From: Curtobacterium sp. MCPF17_002
GTDB lineage: Bacteria > Actinomycetota > Actinomycetes > Actinomycetales > Microbacteriaceae
NCBI RefSeq assembly: GCF_003234115.2
Contig: NZ_CP126251.1
Coordinates: forward strand, 2,542,001-2,606,000
DNA: 64,000 nt
Direction: 5' to 3'
Numbering within the stretch: the stretch's first letter is position 1; every line of letters begins with the position of its first letter. A model generated the notes under the pieces. That model ran no database searches, was not told the DNA's origin, and saw nothing but the letters and a program-made list of their open reading frames with translations. Shown here piece by piece: positions 17,321 to 25,557 of this stretch. Both the position numbers and the translations under genes were made by a program.

Positions 17321-18463
17321 ATGACAACACTCCACGTCGTCGTCGACCAGGTCGTCGCCCCCGTCCCGGGTGGCATCGGTCGCTACGCGGAGGAACTCAC
17401 GCGGCACCTGATCGACAACGCGCCGGCAGGCTGCGACGTCGCCGGCATCGTGTCCGCCGTGAGCAAGGACGAGCTCGCCCACATCCGGACGCTGCTGCCC
17501 GGACTCGCCGACCTCGACCGGCTGGCGCTCCCCCGCCGTGAGCTCTCGCTCGCATGGCAGGGCGGCTTCGTCGGCAACGTCGGCCGCGGCATGGTGCACT
17601 CGCCGAGCGTGCTCGCGCCGCTCGTCAAGCACGACCGCTTCAGCGACCCCGGCCGCCAGACCGTCGTCACGGTGCACGACACCGTGCCGTGGACCCACCC
17701 CGAGACCCTGACCGCCCGCGGGGTGCAGTTCCACCGCGCCATGGTGAAGCGGGCGTGGAAGCACGCCGACGCCGTGGTGGTGCCGACGCACGCGGTCGCC
17801 GGTGCCCTCAACCAGATCCACCGCTTCGACGACCGACTCCGGGTCATCGGCGGCGCGCCGAGCGGTCGGCTTCGGACCCCGGTCGACGCCGACCTCCGTG
17901 CCGAACGGCTCGGGCTGCCGGACCGCTACGTGCTGGCCGTGGGGACGCTCGAGCCGCGCAAGGGTCTCACCTACCTCATCGAGGCGATGGCGCACCCCGA
18001 TGCGCCCGCCGACATCCCGCTCGTCGTCTCCGGGCCGGACGGGTGGGGCGACGTCGACGTGTACGGCACCGCCGAGCGCGCCGGACTCGCCCGCGACCGG
18101 GTGAAGGTGCTCGGACGGATCGACGACGCCGACCTCGCCGTGGCCTACGACCGGGCGACGGTGTTCGTGTTCCCGAGTCTCGCCGAGGGCTTCGGCCTCC
18201 CCGTGATCGAGGCGATGAGCTTCGGCACCCCGGTCATCCACTCGGACGACGACGCCGTGCGCGAGGTCGCCTCGGACGCCGGTGTCACCGTCGCCCGTGA
18301 CCCGCGCGACTCCTACCCGGAGCGACTGGCGCAGGCGGTCTACCAGGTCGTCAACGACCCGCTGCTCGCCGGGCAGCTCGCGGTCGCCGGACCGGACCGT
18401 GCGCGGATGTTCGACTGGAAGGACTCCGCTGCCGAGACCTGGCAGCTGCACGCCGACCTCTGA
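17321..18463 (+). CDS. GT4 family glycosyltransferase
   Basis: 380 residues. PGGIGRYAEELTRHL at the N-terminus, VGTLEPRKGLTYLIEAM and FPSLAEGFGLPVIEAMSFGTPVI in the donor domain. The motifs are close to the GT4 at 1322-2500, so the two may be paralogues acting on the same glycan. The start has GAGGAGGCGC before ATG 17321. It follows the flippase-like gene after 57 bp and is convergent with purE. Confidence 0.9.
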   Translation: MTTLHVVVDQVVAPVPGGIGRYAEELTRHLIDNAPAGCDVAGIVSAVSKDELAHIRTLLPGLADLDRLALPRRELSLAWQGGFVGNVGRGMVHSPSVLAPLVKHDRFSDPGRQTVVTVHDTVPWTHPETLTARGVQFHRAMVKRAWKHADAVVVPTHAVAGALNQIHRFDDRLRVIGGAPSGRLRTPVDADLRAERLGLPDRYVLAVGTLEPRKGLTYLIEAMAHPDAPADIPLVVSGPDGWGDVDVYGTAERAGLARDRVKVLGRIDDADLAVAYDRATVFVFPSLAEGFGLPVIEAMSFGTPVIHSDDDAVREVASDAGVTVARDPRDSYPERLAQAVYQVVNDPLLAGQLAVAGPDRARMFDWKDSAAETWQLHADL

Positions 18464-18469
18464 TCGGGT

Positions 18470-18486
18470 CGGCCCTGGCCGGGCCG
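18470..18486. terminator. Short hairpin between convergent genes
   Basis: CGGCCC and GGGCCG flank five bases, directly after the GT4 stop and before the purE end. The stem is only 6 bp, so it is a weak candidate. Confidence 0.3.
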
Positions 18487-18510
18487 CCCTGACCAGGTCG
18501 GCCGCGTCCG

Positions 18511-19023
18511 TCAGAGCGAGTCGCGCAGGCGCTGTGCCTTCTCCTCGACGAGCTGCTCGAGTCCGTCGGCGTACTCCGCCAGCCGTGCCGCGACCGCTGC
18601 GTCGGACGAGCCGATGATGCGCGCCGCGAGGAGCCCCGCGTTCGCCGCACCGTTGATCGCCATCGTCGCGACGGGGATGCCGGCCGGCATCTGCACGATC
18701 GAGAGCAGCGAGTCGAGACCGTCGAGTCGCGCCAGCTGCACCGGGACGCCGATCACGGGGAGCGTCGTCATCGAGGCGACCATGCCGGGCAGGTGCGCCG
18801 CTCCCCCGGCACCGGCGATCACGACGCGGATGCCACGGGCCGCCGCACCGCGAGCGAAGCGGGTCATCTTGTCCGGGGTGCGGTGCGCGGAGACGACGTC
18901 GGCCTCGAAGGGGATGCCGAGCTCGGTGAGCATCTCGGCCGCCGCACGCATCGTCGGCCAGTCGGAGTCCGACCCCATGATGATCGAGACGAGCGGCTGG
19001 ACGGGGGCTGCGGTGTCGGTCAC
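18511..19023 (-). CDS. purE: N5-carboxyaminoimidazole ribonucleotide mutase PurE
   Basis: 170 residues. [13 protein letters not shown] and SAHRTPDKM hold the active-site Ser and His, and [14 protein letters not shown] completes the fold. It converts N5-CAIR, made by PurK, to CAIR in purine synthesis. GTG 19023 sits six bases after a TAGGCT box, so it can be transcribed alone as a leaderless mRNA. purK lies 3 kb away on the same strand, with two unrelated genes between. Confidence 0.97.
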   Translation of the reverse strand: MTDTAAPVQPLVSIIMGSDSDWPTMRAAAEMLTELGIPFEADVVSAHRTPDKMTRFARGAAARGIRVVIAGAGGAAHLPGMVASMTTLPVIGVPVQLARLDGLDSLLSIVQMPAGIPVATMAINGAANAGLLAARIIGSSDAAVAARLAEYADGLEQLVEEKAQRLRDSL

Positions 19024-19029
19024 GGCACG

Positions 19030-19035
19030 AGCCTA
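19030..19035 (-). promoter_or_regulatory. -10 box for leaderless purE transcript
   Basis: TAGGCT on the minus strand, six bases before the purE GTG, overlapping the stop codon of the glycosyltransferase gene. Confidence 0.45.
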
Positions 19036-20166
19036 GCCGAGCAGGGCGGACCGCCAGGTGTCGCCGTCGTCGCCGATCACGCGCTCGGCACGCACCCACT
19101 CCGCCGCGGCCGGGTCGGCCCGGCCGGACTCGACCGCGGCGCGCACGGCGTCACGCCAGGCGCCGACGTCGTCGGGGACGGCGACGACGCCGTGGTCGGC
19201 CGCGCCCCGGTAGGACGGCCGGTCGGACACCACGGCGGGGAGCCCGAGCGCGGTGTACTCGATGGCCTTCAGGTCGCTCTTCGCCCGGTTGAACTCCTCG
19301 TCGCGGAGCGGGGCCACGCCGGCACGCCAGCGCTGCCGGTGGTCGACGAGCCAGCGGGAGAACGCCGGGTAGTGGCCGTCCGGCACCTCGACCCGGCGGT
19401 ACCAGGCGGGTCCGTCCGGGTCCTCGGTGACGCCGATGACCTCGAGGCGGATCGGCACCCCGGCCGAGTCGGTCAGGTCGGTGAAGACGTCGCGGAGGAG
19501 CGCGAGGTCCGCGCCGTGGGTGAGCGTCCCCATGTAGAGGACGCGGTGCTCGTCCGCGGGGAGGTCGTCGTCGACGACCGGCTCCCCCGGCAGCCAGATC
19601 GTCGGGTCGAGGGCGTTCCGGACCATGACGACACGACGGGCGATCGGACGGACCACGGCGGCGAGCTCCTCGGTGCTCACCACCACCAGGTCGGCCCCGC
19701 GCACGAGCGCGTCGATCGAGGCGAGCCGGTCCGGGTCGTACTCGGCGCGGGCCAGGCGGTCGCGTCCGGAGTCCGTGAAGAAGTCGTCGTCGACCTCAGC
19801 CGCGACCCGGATGCCACGCGAGGCCGCGGCGGCGAGGAACGGCCCCACGAGGTCCCGCGGCAGGATGTCCCGCTGCACGAGGAGTGCCGCGTACGGGGTC
19901 TCGTCCGTGCCGTCGACGAACGCGGCGGGGTCGGCCTGCCGGACCTCCGCGCGGCCGCTCCGGGCCAGGTGCTCGATCCGGCGGACGACCCGCACGTGCG
20001 CGGACGCGGGGTGCGCTCCACCGCCGCCGGCCACCACGTAGCCGAGCACGGGGAGCGGCGCGGGTTCCGGCAGCGGCGCGGGCCGGGGTGCGGGTACCGC
20101 CGCCGGTGTCCCGGTCACGGCACGACGCAGCCGTCCGGCTGCACGACGGAGGAGATGACGCGGCAT
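19033..20166 (-). CDS. GT-B glycosyltransferase
   Basis: 377 residues. A Pro/Ala-rich stretch at residues 20-40 is followed by SAHVRVVRRIEHLA, a VAAEVDDDFFTD motif and VVSTEELAAVVRP, then RVLYMGTLTHGADLALL and KSDLKAIEYTALGLPAVVSD in the donor half. The AEVDDD block is characteristic of a group of GT4-like enzymes found with O-antigen genes. The substrate is unknown. GGGAGG lies ahead of ATG 20166. The gene lies between the GH6 gene and purE on the same strand. Confidence 0.75.
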   Translation of the reverse strand: MPRHLLRRAAGRLRRAVTGTPAAVPAPRPAPLPEPAPLPVLGYVVAGGGGAHPASAHVRVVRRIEHLARSGRAEVRQADPAAFVDGTDETPYAALLVQRDILPRDLVGPFLAAAASRGIRVAAEVDDDFFTDSGRDRLARAEYDPDRLASIDALVRGADLVVVSTEELAAVVRPIARRVVMVRNALDPTIWLPGEPVVDDDLPADEHRVLYMGTLTHGADLALLRDVFTDLTDSAGVPIRLEVIGVTEDPDGPAWYRRVEVPDGHYPAFSRWLVDHRQRWRAGVAPLRDEEFNRAKSDLKAIEYTALGLPAVVSDRPSYRGAADHGVVAVPDDVGAWRDAVRAAVESGRADPAAAEWVRAERVIGDDGDTWRSALLG

Positions 20167-20195
20167 GCGGCCATCCTCCCGCACCCGCAGCCCCC

Positions 20196-21770
20196 TCAGC
20201 GCACGGTGAGGGTCTTGCAGCCCATCGACGTGTTCCCGCCGCCGCCGATGCCGATCGCGGTCAGGCAGACGCTGCGCCGGCCGCTGGGGACGGCGACGGT
20301 GGCGGCGACGCCGTGGTTCCGGCCCACGTGGTAGACGCGGTCGACGTCGGGCCGCAGGACGTTCGCCGTGGCGGTGCCGACGGTCTTGCCCGCCACCGTC
20401 ACGCGCACCGAGACGGGCTTCGTGAGGTCGTCGCGGTCGAACACCCAGCCGCGGACGGTGACGCGACGGGTCGTGCCGGACGCCACCGATTCGAAGTGCA
20501 CCTGCGGGGCCACGGCCGGCGCCTTGACCGTCGGCTTCGCCGTGGCGGTCGGGGTCGGGGTCGGGGTCGGCTTCGGCGAGGCCGATGCGGTCGGGGTCGC
20601 CGTCGCGGTCGGGGTCGGCTTGGGCGACGCGGTCGCCGTCGCGGTCGCAGCCGGCGTCGGCACAGCCGTCGGCACCGCCGTCGGCACAGCCGTCGGCGCC
20701 ACCGCAGCAGGCGCAGCCGGCGCCGCGACCGCCGGGGTCCCGAGCCGCGCGTTCGCCACGAGTGCCTGTGCGAACGTCGACCACCACTTGCCCGCCGCCG
20801 GCGCGCCGCCGCACGTGCCGTCGCTCGCTCCCGGCGTCTTCACCCACAGCAGCGCGTCGAGGCCGGTGCCGTCCGACACGGTCCGGGGCGAGGTACCGAG
20901 CCCGGACCCCGGACCGTTGCACCAGGTCCCGCGCCAGCCCTGCCCGTTGCGGGAGGTGTCGATCACGTAGTGCGAGCCGCCCGTCGCCGCGGAGACCTTC
21001 TCGGCGTACGCCTGCTCCTGCGCGGTCGGGTAGTAGTTCGCGACGTTCGTGAAGAACCCGCGGGCGTTCTGCACGCCGGCGCTGGTGAGGCGCGCGGCGA
21101 TCGTGGCGGGGGCCACCCAGTTCGAGTTGCCGGCGTCGAGGTACGCCGGGATGCCCGCCGCGGTGAAGGCGGCGACCTCGCGGGACAGGATCCGGTAGCG
21201 CTGCTGGTCGAGGACGTCGCTGCACGCCGCGTTGCTCAACATCGCGAGCGAGTCCGGCTCGACGACCACGGCCGCGCGGTGCCCGGCGAGGCGCGCGACG
21301 ATCTGGTCGACCCACGCGTCGTACGTCGCCTCGTCGAAGCCGCCGGCGGAGTACCCGCCGCAGTCGCGCTGCGGGATGGCGTAGGTGACGAAGACGGGGG
21401 TGGTGCCGGCGCGCTCGGCCCCGGCGACGGCCGCGTCGATCGTCTTGGTGAGGGTCGCGCCCTGCGTCCAGTCGCCGAGCCAGATCGCGACGGGGTACTC
21501 GGCGATGGTCGTCGCGGCGGCTGCGCCGGCCGGGTCGCTCGTGGCGAGGGCGGTCACCTGCTTCGCGGCCTCGCTGGTGTCCGACCGGTACGGGCCGGCG
21601 CCGTAGAGGGTCGTGGACGATGCCGCCCGCAGCGCCGTGGCACTGGTCGCCGCGGTGGCGACGCCGGGTGTGAGCGCGCCCGCGGCGAGCGTGCCCGCGG
21701 CGATCGCGACGAGGGCGCCGACGGCGCCGAAGACGGTGGTGTTCGTGGTGCGGCGCGGTGCGCGGCGCAT
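20196..21770 (-). CDS. Secreted GH6 endoglucanase with Pro-Thr linker and C-terminal domain
   Basis: 524 residues. Signal peptide at residues 1-45 (RR motif, hydrophobic VFGAVGALVAIAAGTLAAGAL, Ala-x-Ala). The GH6 domain runs to about residue 340, with YPVAIWLGDW, FVTYAIPQRDCGGYSAGG (catalytic-loop Asp region), VVVEPDSLAMLSN, YLDAGNSNW and NGQGWRGTWCNGPG. A linker of PT/AT/SP repeats covers about 350-420. The last 95 residues form a beta domain (GWVFDRDDLTKPVSV, NHGVAAT, SMGCKTLTV) seen on other actinobacterial secreted proteins. It cleaves beta-1,4-glucan outside the cell and suits a plant-associated lifestyle. ATG 21770 has GGAG eight bases upstream. Confidence 0.92.
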   Translation of the reverse strand: MRRAPRRTTNTTVFGAVGALVAIAAGTLAAGALTPGVATAATSATALRAASSTTLYGAGPYRSDTSEAAKQVTALATSDPAGAAAATTIAEYPVAIWLGDWTQGATLTKTIDAAVAGAERAGTTPVFVTYAIPQRDCGGYSAGGFDEATYDAWVDQIVARLAGHRAAVVVEPDSLAMLSNAACSDVLDQQRYRILSREVAAFTAAGIPAYLDAGNSNWVAPATIAARLTSAGVQNARGFFTNVANYYPTAQEQAYAEKVSAATGGSHYVIDTSRNGQGWRGTWCNGPGSGLGTSPRTVSDGTGLDALLWVKTPGASDGTCGGAPAAGKWWSTFAQALVANARLGTPAVAAPAAPAAVAPTAVPTAVPTAVPTPAATATATASPKPTPTATATPTASASPKPTPTPTPTATAKPTVKAPAVAPQVHFESVASGTTRRVTVRGWVFDRDDLTKPVSVRVTVAGKTVGTATANVLRPDVDRVYHVGRNHGVAATVAVPSGRRSVCLTAIGIGGGGNTSMGCKTLTVR

Positions 21771-21911
21771 GTGGTGCTCCCTGCGGCTGACGGTCCCCTG
21801 ACCCGTCCATGGGAGCACGTGCTCCGACGCCCCGTACACACGCCAGATCGGGTGCCACCCGACCGGGTGTCCGCCCTTCGGTGGACCAGCGCGTCACCGG
21901 CCACGGGCGGA

Positions 21912-21948
21912 CTGGAGGCGCGTGGCGGCGCCGTCACGCGCCTCCAGG
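21912..21948. repeat. Complete CTGGAGGCGCG hairpin repeat
   Basis: CTGGAGGCGCGTG and its exact complement CACGCGCCTCCAG flank 11 bases. It lies 30 bp downstream of the purK stop, where it may also terminate transcription. Confidence 0.65.
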
Positions 21949-21977
21949 CCGGCAGCGACCGCGTCGTGACCGCAGCG

Positions 21978-23114
21978 TCAGTCGTCGAAGTGCGCTGCGG
22001 CGGACCGGGCCCGGTAGGTGACGTCGTCGACGTCGTCACCGATGACGGTGACGTGACCGATCTTCCGGCCCGGCCGCGGGGCCTTGCCGTAGAAGTGGTA
22101 CTTCGCCTCGGGGAAGGCCTCGAGCGCTGCCGGGTAGCGGGCGGCGAGGTCGCCGTCCGCCGGACCGCCGAGCACGTTGACCATCACGGCGGCGGGAGCG
22201 TGCACGCCGGTGGCGCCGAGCGGCAGGTCGAGCACGGCGCGGAGGTGCTGCTCGAACTGGCTCGTGGTCGCACCGTCGATGGTCCAGTGCCCGGTGTTGT
22301 GCGGCCGCATGGCGAGCTCGTTGATGAGGATGCGCTCGTCGTCGGTCTGGAAGAGCTCCACCGCGAGCACCCCGGTGACCCCGAGCTCGGTCGCGATGCG
22401 GACGGCGATGTCCTCGGCGGCGTCGGCGAGCCGGCCGGCGCTGTCCGGCGCCGGGGCGAACACCTCGGCGCAGACCCCGTCGCGCTGCACCGTCTCGACG
22501 AGCGGCCAGGCGACGACCTCGCCGGAGGGGCGACGGGCCACCGACTGCGCGAGCTCGCGGGTGAAGGCCACGAGTTCCTCGACGAGGAGCGCCTGCCCGC
22601 CGCCGGTCTCGGCCACGGCGATGAACCAGTCGGCGACGTCGGCCGGGTCGGAGACGACGCGGACGCCCTTGCCGTCGTACCCGCCGCGCGGGGTCTTCAC
22701 GACGGCACGTCCGCCGTGGTCGTCGAGGAACGCCTGCAGCTCGTCGGGGTCCTGCACGGCGGCCCAGTCCGGCACCGGCAGGCCGAGCTCGGTGAGGCGG
22801 GTGCGCATCGTGATCTTGTCCTGGGCGACGGCGAGCGCCTCCGGTCCGGGGCGCACGGCGACGCCGGCCTCGACGAGTGCGCGGAGGACGTCCTGCGGCA
22901 CGTGCTCGTGGTCGAAGGTGACGACGTCGACCCCGCGCGCGAAGGCCAGGACGGTGTCGACGTCGTGGTAGTCGCCCTCGGCGGTGGCGGCGATCGCGGC
23001 GGACATGTCCGGTCCCTCGGCGAGCACCCGGATGTCGAGACCGAGCTCGACCGCGGCGGGCACCATCATCCGTGCCAGCTGTCCTCCACCGATGACCCCG
23101 ACGCGCAACGCCAT
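21978..23114 (-). CDS. purK: N5-carboxyaminoimidazole ribonucleotide synthase PurK
   Basis: 378 residues, ATP-grasp fold. GVIGGGQLARMMVPAA at the N-terminus, VKTPRGGYDGKGVRVV, LLVEELVAFTRELAQS, NELAMRPHNTGHWTIDG and the final LGGP and HFYGKAPRPGRKIGHV blocks. It makes N5-CAIR from AIR, bicarbonate and ATP. ATG 23114 is preceded by GGAAGGAA about ten bases away. Divergent from GtrA. Confidence 0.97.
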   Translation of the reverse strand: MALRVGVIGGGQLARMMVPAAVELGLDIRVLAEGPDMSAAIAATAEGDYHDVDTVLAFARGVDVVTFDHEHVPQDVLRALVEAGVAVRPGPEALAVAQDKITMRTRLTELGLPVPDWAAVQDPDELQAFLDDHGGRAVVKTPRGGYDGKGVRVVSDPADVADWFIAVAETGGGQALLVEELVAFTRELAQSVARRPSGEVVAWPLVETVQRDGVCAEVFAPAPDSAGRLADAAEDIAVRIATELGVTGVLAVELFQTDDERILINELAMRPHNTGHWTIDGATTSQFEQHLRAVLDLPLGATGVHAPAAVMVNVLGGPADGDLAARYPAALEAFPEAKYHFYGKAPRPGRKIGHVTVIGDDVDDVTYRARSAAAHFDD

Positions 23115-23163
23115 GCTGTGTGTTCCTTCCGTCGTTCTCACCGTGCCGGGAGAGCGTCCTGTC

Positions 23164-23169
23164 TACAAT
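23164..23169 (+). promoter_or_regulatory. Candidate -10 box for the GtrA gene
   Basis: TACAAT, preceded by TGTC, lies 84 bp before GTG 23254. The -35 region is not convincing. Confidence 0.35.
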
Positions 23170-23253
23170 CGCTGTTCGGGTCGCACCTTCGCGCGATCCG
23201 CTCGAGACGTGCAGTGCACGACCAGCGACAACTCTACGGACCATGGAGAACCC

Positions 23254-23823
23254 GTGCGGCGACTGATAGCCCAACTGGCCCGCTTCGGCGTGGTCGGCGC
23301 CGTCGGCTTCGTCGTCGACACCGCGATCTTCAACGTGCTCCGTGCGACGGTCTTCAACCCCGACGACGTCCACTCCGGCCCGTTCTGGGCGAAGGTCGTC
23401 TCCACCGTGGTCGCGATCTTCGTGAACTGGATGGGCAACCGCTACTGGACCTTCCGCGACCAGCGCCGTTCGGTCGCCACCCGCGAGGGCGTGGAGTTCG
23501 TCATCGTGTCCCTCGGCGGCATGGTCATCTCGCTCGGCTGCCTGGCGGTGTCCCACTACGTGCTCGGGTTGACCTCGGCGCTGGCGGACAACGTCTCCGG
23601 CAACGTGATCGGCCTGCTGCTCGGCACCGCGTTCCGGTTCTGGCTGTACAAGGTCTGGGTCTACCACCCGGAGCGCAGCGGGCAGGGCGAGCCGGTCGGC
23701 GCGCAGCGGTCGACGGGCGTGTCCCGGGCGCCCGAGCCGTCCGGGGTGTCGGAACCGTCCGGGGTGTCCGAGCCGTCCGGGGTGTCCGAACCGTCCGAGG
23801 TGTCCGAGGTCTCCGGCCAGTAG
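23254..23823 (+). CDS. GtrA-family membrane protein
   Basis: 189 residues. Four membrane helices lie within residues 5-135, with RFGVVGAVGFVVDTAIFNVL, VNWMGNRYWTFRD and FRFWLYKVWVYHP as GtrA motifs. GtrA proteins are thought to flip polyprenyl-phosphate sugars or otherwise serve GtrB/GT-C systems. It could supply the lipid-sugar flippase for the GT2/YfhO pair at 6986-10802. GTG 23254 has GGAG at 23245-23248. The C-terminal tail is a tandem repeat of the SEPSGV unit encoded by near-identical 18-bp units, a likely site of copy-number change. M. tuberculosis also has a GtrA-like gene beside purK. Confidence 0.85.
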   Translation: MRRLIAQLARFGVVGAVGFVVDTAIFNVLRATVFNPDDVHSGPFWAKVVSTVVAIFVNWMGNRYWTFRDQRRSVATREGVEFVIVSLGGMVISLGCLAVSHYVLGLTSALADNVSGNVIGLLLGTAFRFWLYKVWVYHPERSGQGEPVGAQRSTGVSRAPEPSGVSEPSGVSEPSGVSEPSEVSEVSGQ

Positions 23824-23874
23824 GCTCGTCGAGCCGCTCGCCCGGTGGCACCGCCGTCCCGAGGAGCCCCGTCG

Positions 23875-25482
23875 ATGCCGCCCGCCCCGCACCCCGCCGT
23901 CACCCGACGCGAGGGACTGGGCGTCGCGCTCCTGACCGCGGTGTTCGGCCTGTGGCTCGTGCTCTGGGCGCTCGTCGTCCCCGCGTTCCAGGCGCCTGAC
24001 GAACCGGCGCACTTCGACGCCGCCGTGCACGTCGCGACGGGCAGCGGCTGGCCCGCGCCGGGCACGCTGCACGTGTCGAACGCCGTGGTCGCGGCGCAGC
24101 AGGAGCAGGCGTCGCAGCCTGCGTCCGGCACCTCCGGCACGTCCGGCGCGGACGGCACGTCCGGCGCGGACGGCTGGTCGACCGTCGGAGCACTGCTCGC
24201 CGCCCACCCCGGGGACTCGGCCACGGTCGACCAGATGACGCAGCACCCGCCGACGGCCTACGCCGTCGACGCGCTGGTGCTCCGCGCCGTCCACTTCGGT
24301 TCCCTGCGCTGGGACCACGCCGTCCTGGCGCTGCGGCTCGCGGACGCCGCGCTGGTCATGCCCCTCGCACTCCTCGCCTGGGCCGCCGTCCGCCGGGCCA
24401 CCCGGTCACCCCGGGCCGCGCTCGTCGCCCCGCTGGCACTGTTCGCGACGCCGCAGCTCGCGTCGATCGGCGCGTCGGTGACGAACGACGCACCGGTCCT
24501 GCTGCTCGGCGGCGCGGTGGTCTGGCTGGCCGTCCGGCTCCTCACCGGGGACCTCCGCACCCGCACGCTCGTCGCGCTCGGCGTCGTCACCGCCGCGCTC
24601 GTCTGGACGAAGGGCACCGGGTTGCCGGCGGTGCCGTTCGTCGGGCTCGTCGCGGTCGTCGCCGGAGCCGGGGTACTGCCCCTCGCCCGGAGGCTGGTCC
24701 GCACGGTCGTCGTGCTCGGCACCACGGCCGTGCTCGGGTCGTGGTGGTGGCTGCACAACCTCGTCGCGTACCACCGCCTGCAGCCGGACGGCTACGCGTC
24801 GATCCGGCCGCCGGCCGACTTCCCGCCGGGTGAGCACCCGTCGGTGCTGCACTTCGCCGACGTCAGCTGGGGCACGATCGCCCGCACGTTCTGGGGCAGC
24901 CCGGGCCAGCGTGCGCAGGTCAGCATCGGCGACCTGCTCACCGCCGTGCTGACGGTCGTCGCGGTCGTGGTGGTCCTCGGATGGGCGTTCCGTCGCCCCC
25001 GCTCCGGCCCCGACACGCGTCCGATGGCCTGGTGCCTCGCCGTGTTCCCGGTGCTGCTCCTCGCGCTGCAGACGGCCAGCAGCGCCCGCGCCTACCTCGA
25101 CACCACACAGGTCGCCGGCACCCAGGGCCGGTACCTGTTCCCCGCGCTCCTCGCCCTCGTCGTGCTCAGCGCGCTCGCGTGGCGTCGGATCCCGGGCACT
25201 CCGGCAGGCCGTCGCGCCCTCGCCACCGCCGTCGCCGTCACCGCCCCCGGCATCGGCGTCTACGGGCTCGCCGTCGTCGCGGCCTGGTTCTGGAACGGCG
25301 CCCGGTCCCCGGTCACGGCCGAGGGCATCGACCGGTACGCCGCCACCGGTCCGGTGCCGTTCGCCGTCGTGCTCGTCGTCGCGGGGCTCGTCGCGGTGGG
25401 CCTGGTCGTCGCGGTCGTGCAGGTGGCCCGGTGGCACCAGTCTGGAGGCGCGGCTCGCCCCGCTCCGTCGGCCAACGTCTGA
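23875..25482 (+). CDS. DUF2142-family membrane protein (GT-C-like)
   Basis: 535 residues, about 11 helices. The FQAPDEPAHFDAAVHVA block after the first helix is typical of DUF2142. A low-complexity Ser-Gly-Thr-Asp stretch lies near residues 80-105. Members sit in polysaccharide loci and have the topology of GT-C transferases; the reaction is unknown. ATG 23875 is preferred because GAGGAG is at 23861-23866; a GTG at 23845 is possible. A half copy of the CTGGAGGCGCG repeat (25442-25452) lies in the last codons. Confidence 0.75.
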   Translation: MPPAPHPAVTRREGLGVALLTAVFGLWLVLWALVVPAFQAPDEPAHFDAAVHVATGSGWPAPGTLHVSNAVVAAQQEQASQPASGTSGTSGADGTSGADGWSTVGALLAAHPGDSATVDQMTQHPPTAYAVDALVLRAVHFGSLRWDHAVLALRLADAALVMPLALLAWAAVRRATRSPRAALVAPLALFATPQLASIGASVTNDAPVLLLGGAVVWLAVRLLTGDLRTRTLVALGVVTAALVWTKGTGLPAVPFVGLVAVVAGAGVLPLARRLVRTVVVLGTTAVLGSWWWLHNLVAYHRLQPDGYASIRPPADFPPGEHPSVLHFADVSWGTIARTFWGSPGQRAQVSIGDLLTAVLTVVAVVVVLGWAFRRPRSGPDTRPMAWCLAVFPVLLLALQTASSARAYLDTTQVAGTQGRYLFPALLALVVLSALAWRRIPGTPAGRRALATAVAVTAPGIGVYGLAVVAAWFWNGARSPVTAEGIDRYAATGPVPFAVVLVVAGLVAVGLVVAVVQVARWHQSGGAARPAPSANV

Positions 25483-25510
25483 CGACGGTCGGCTCCGAGT
25501 GCATGACGAA

Positions 25511-25532
25511 GGCCGCGCCCGTGGGCGCGGCC
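25511..25532. terminator. Bidirectional terminator hairpin
   Basis: GGCCGCGCCC and GGGCGCGGCC flank two bases between convergent genes. Confidence 0.7.
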
Positions 25533-25557
25533 TCCGTGGTCGGTGCAGCGGCTGCGG

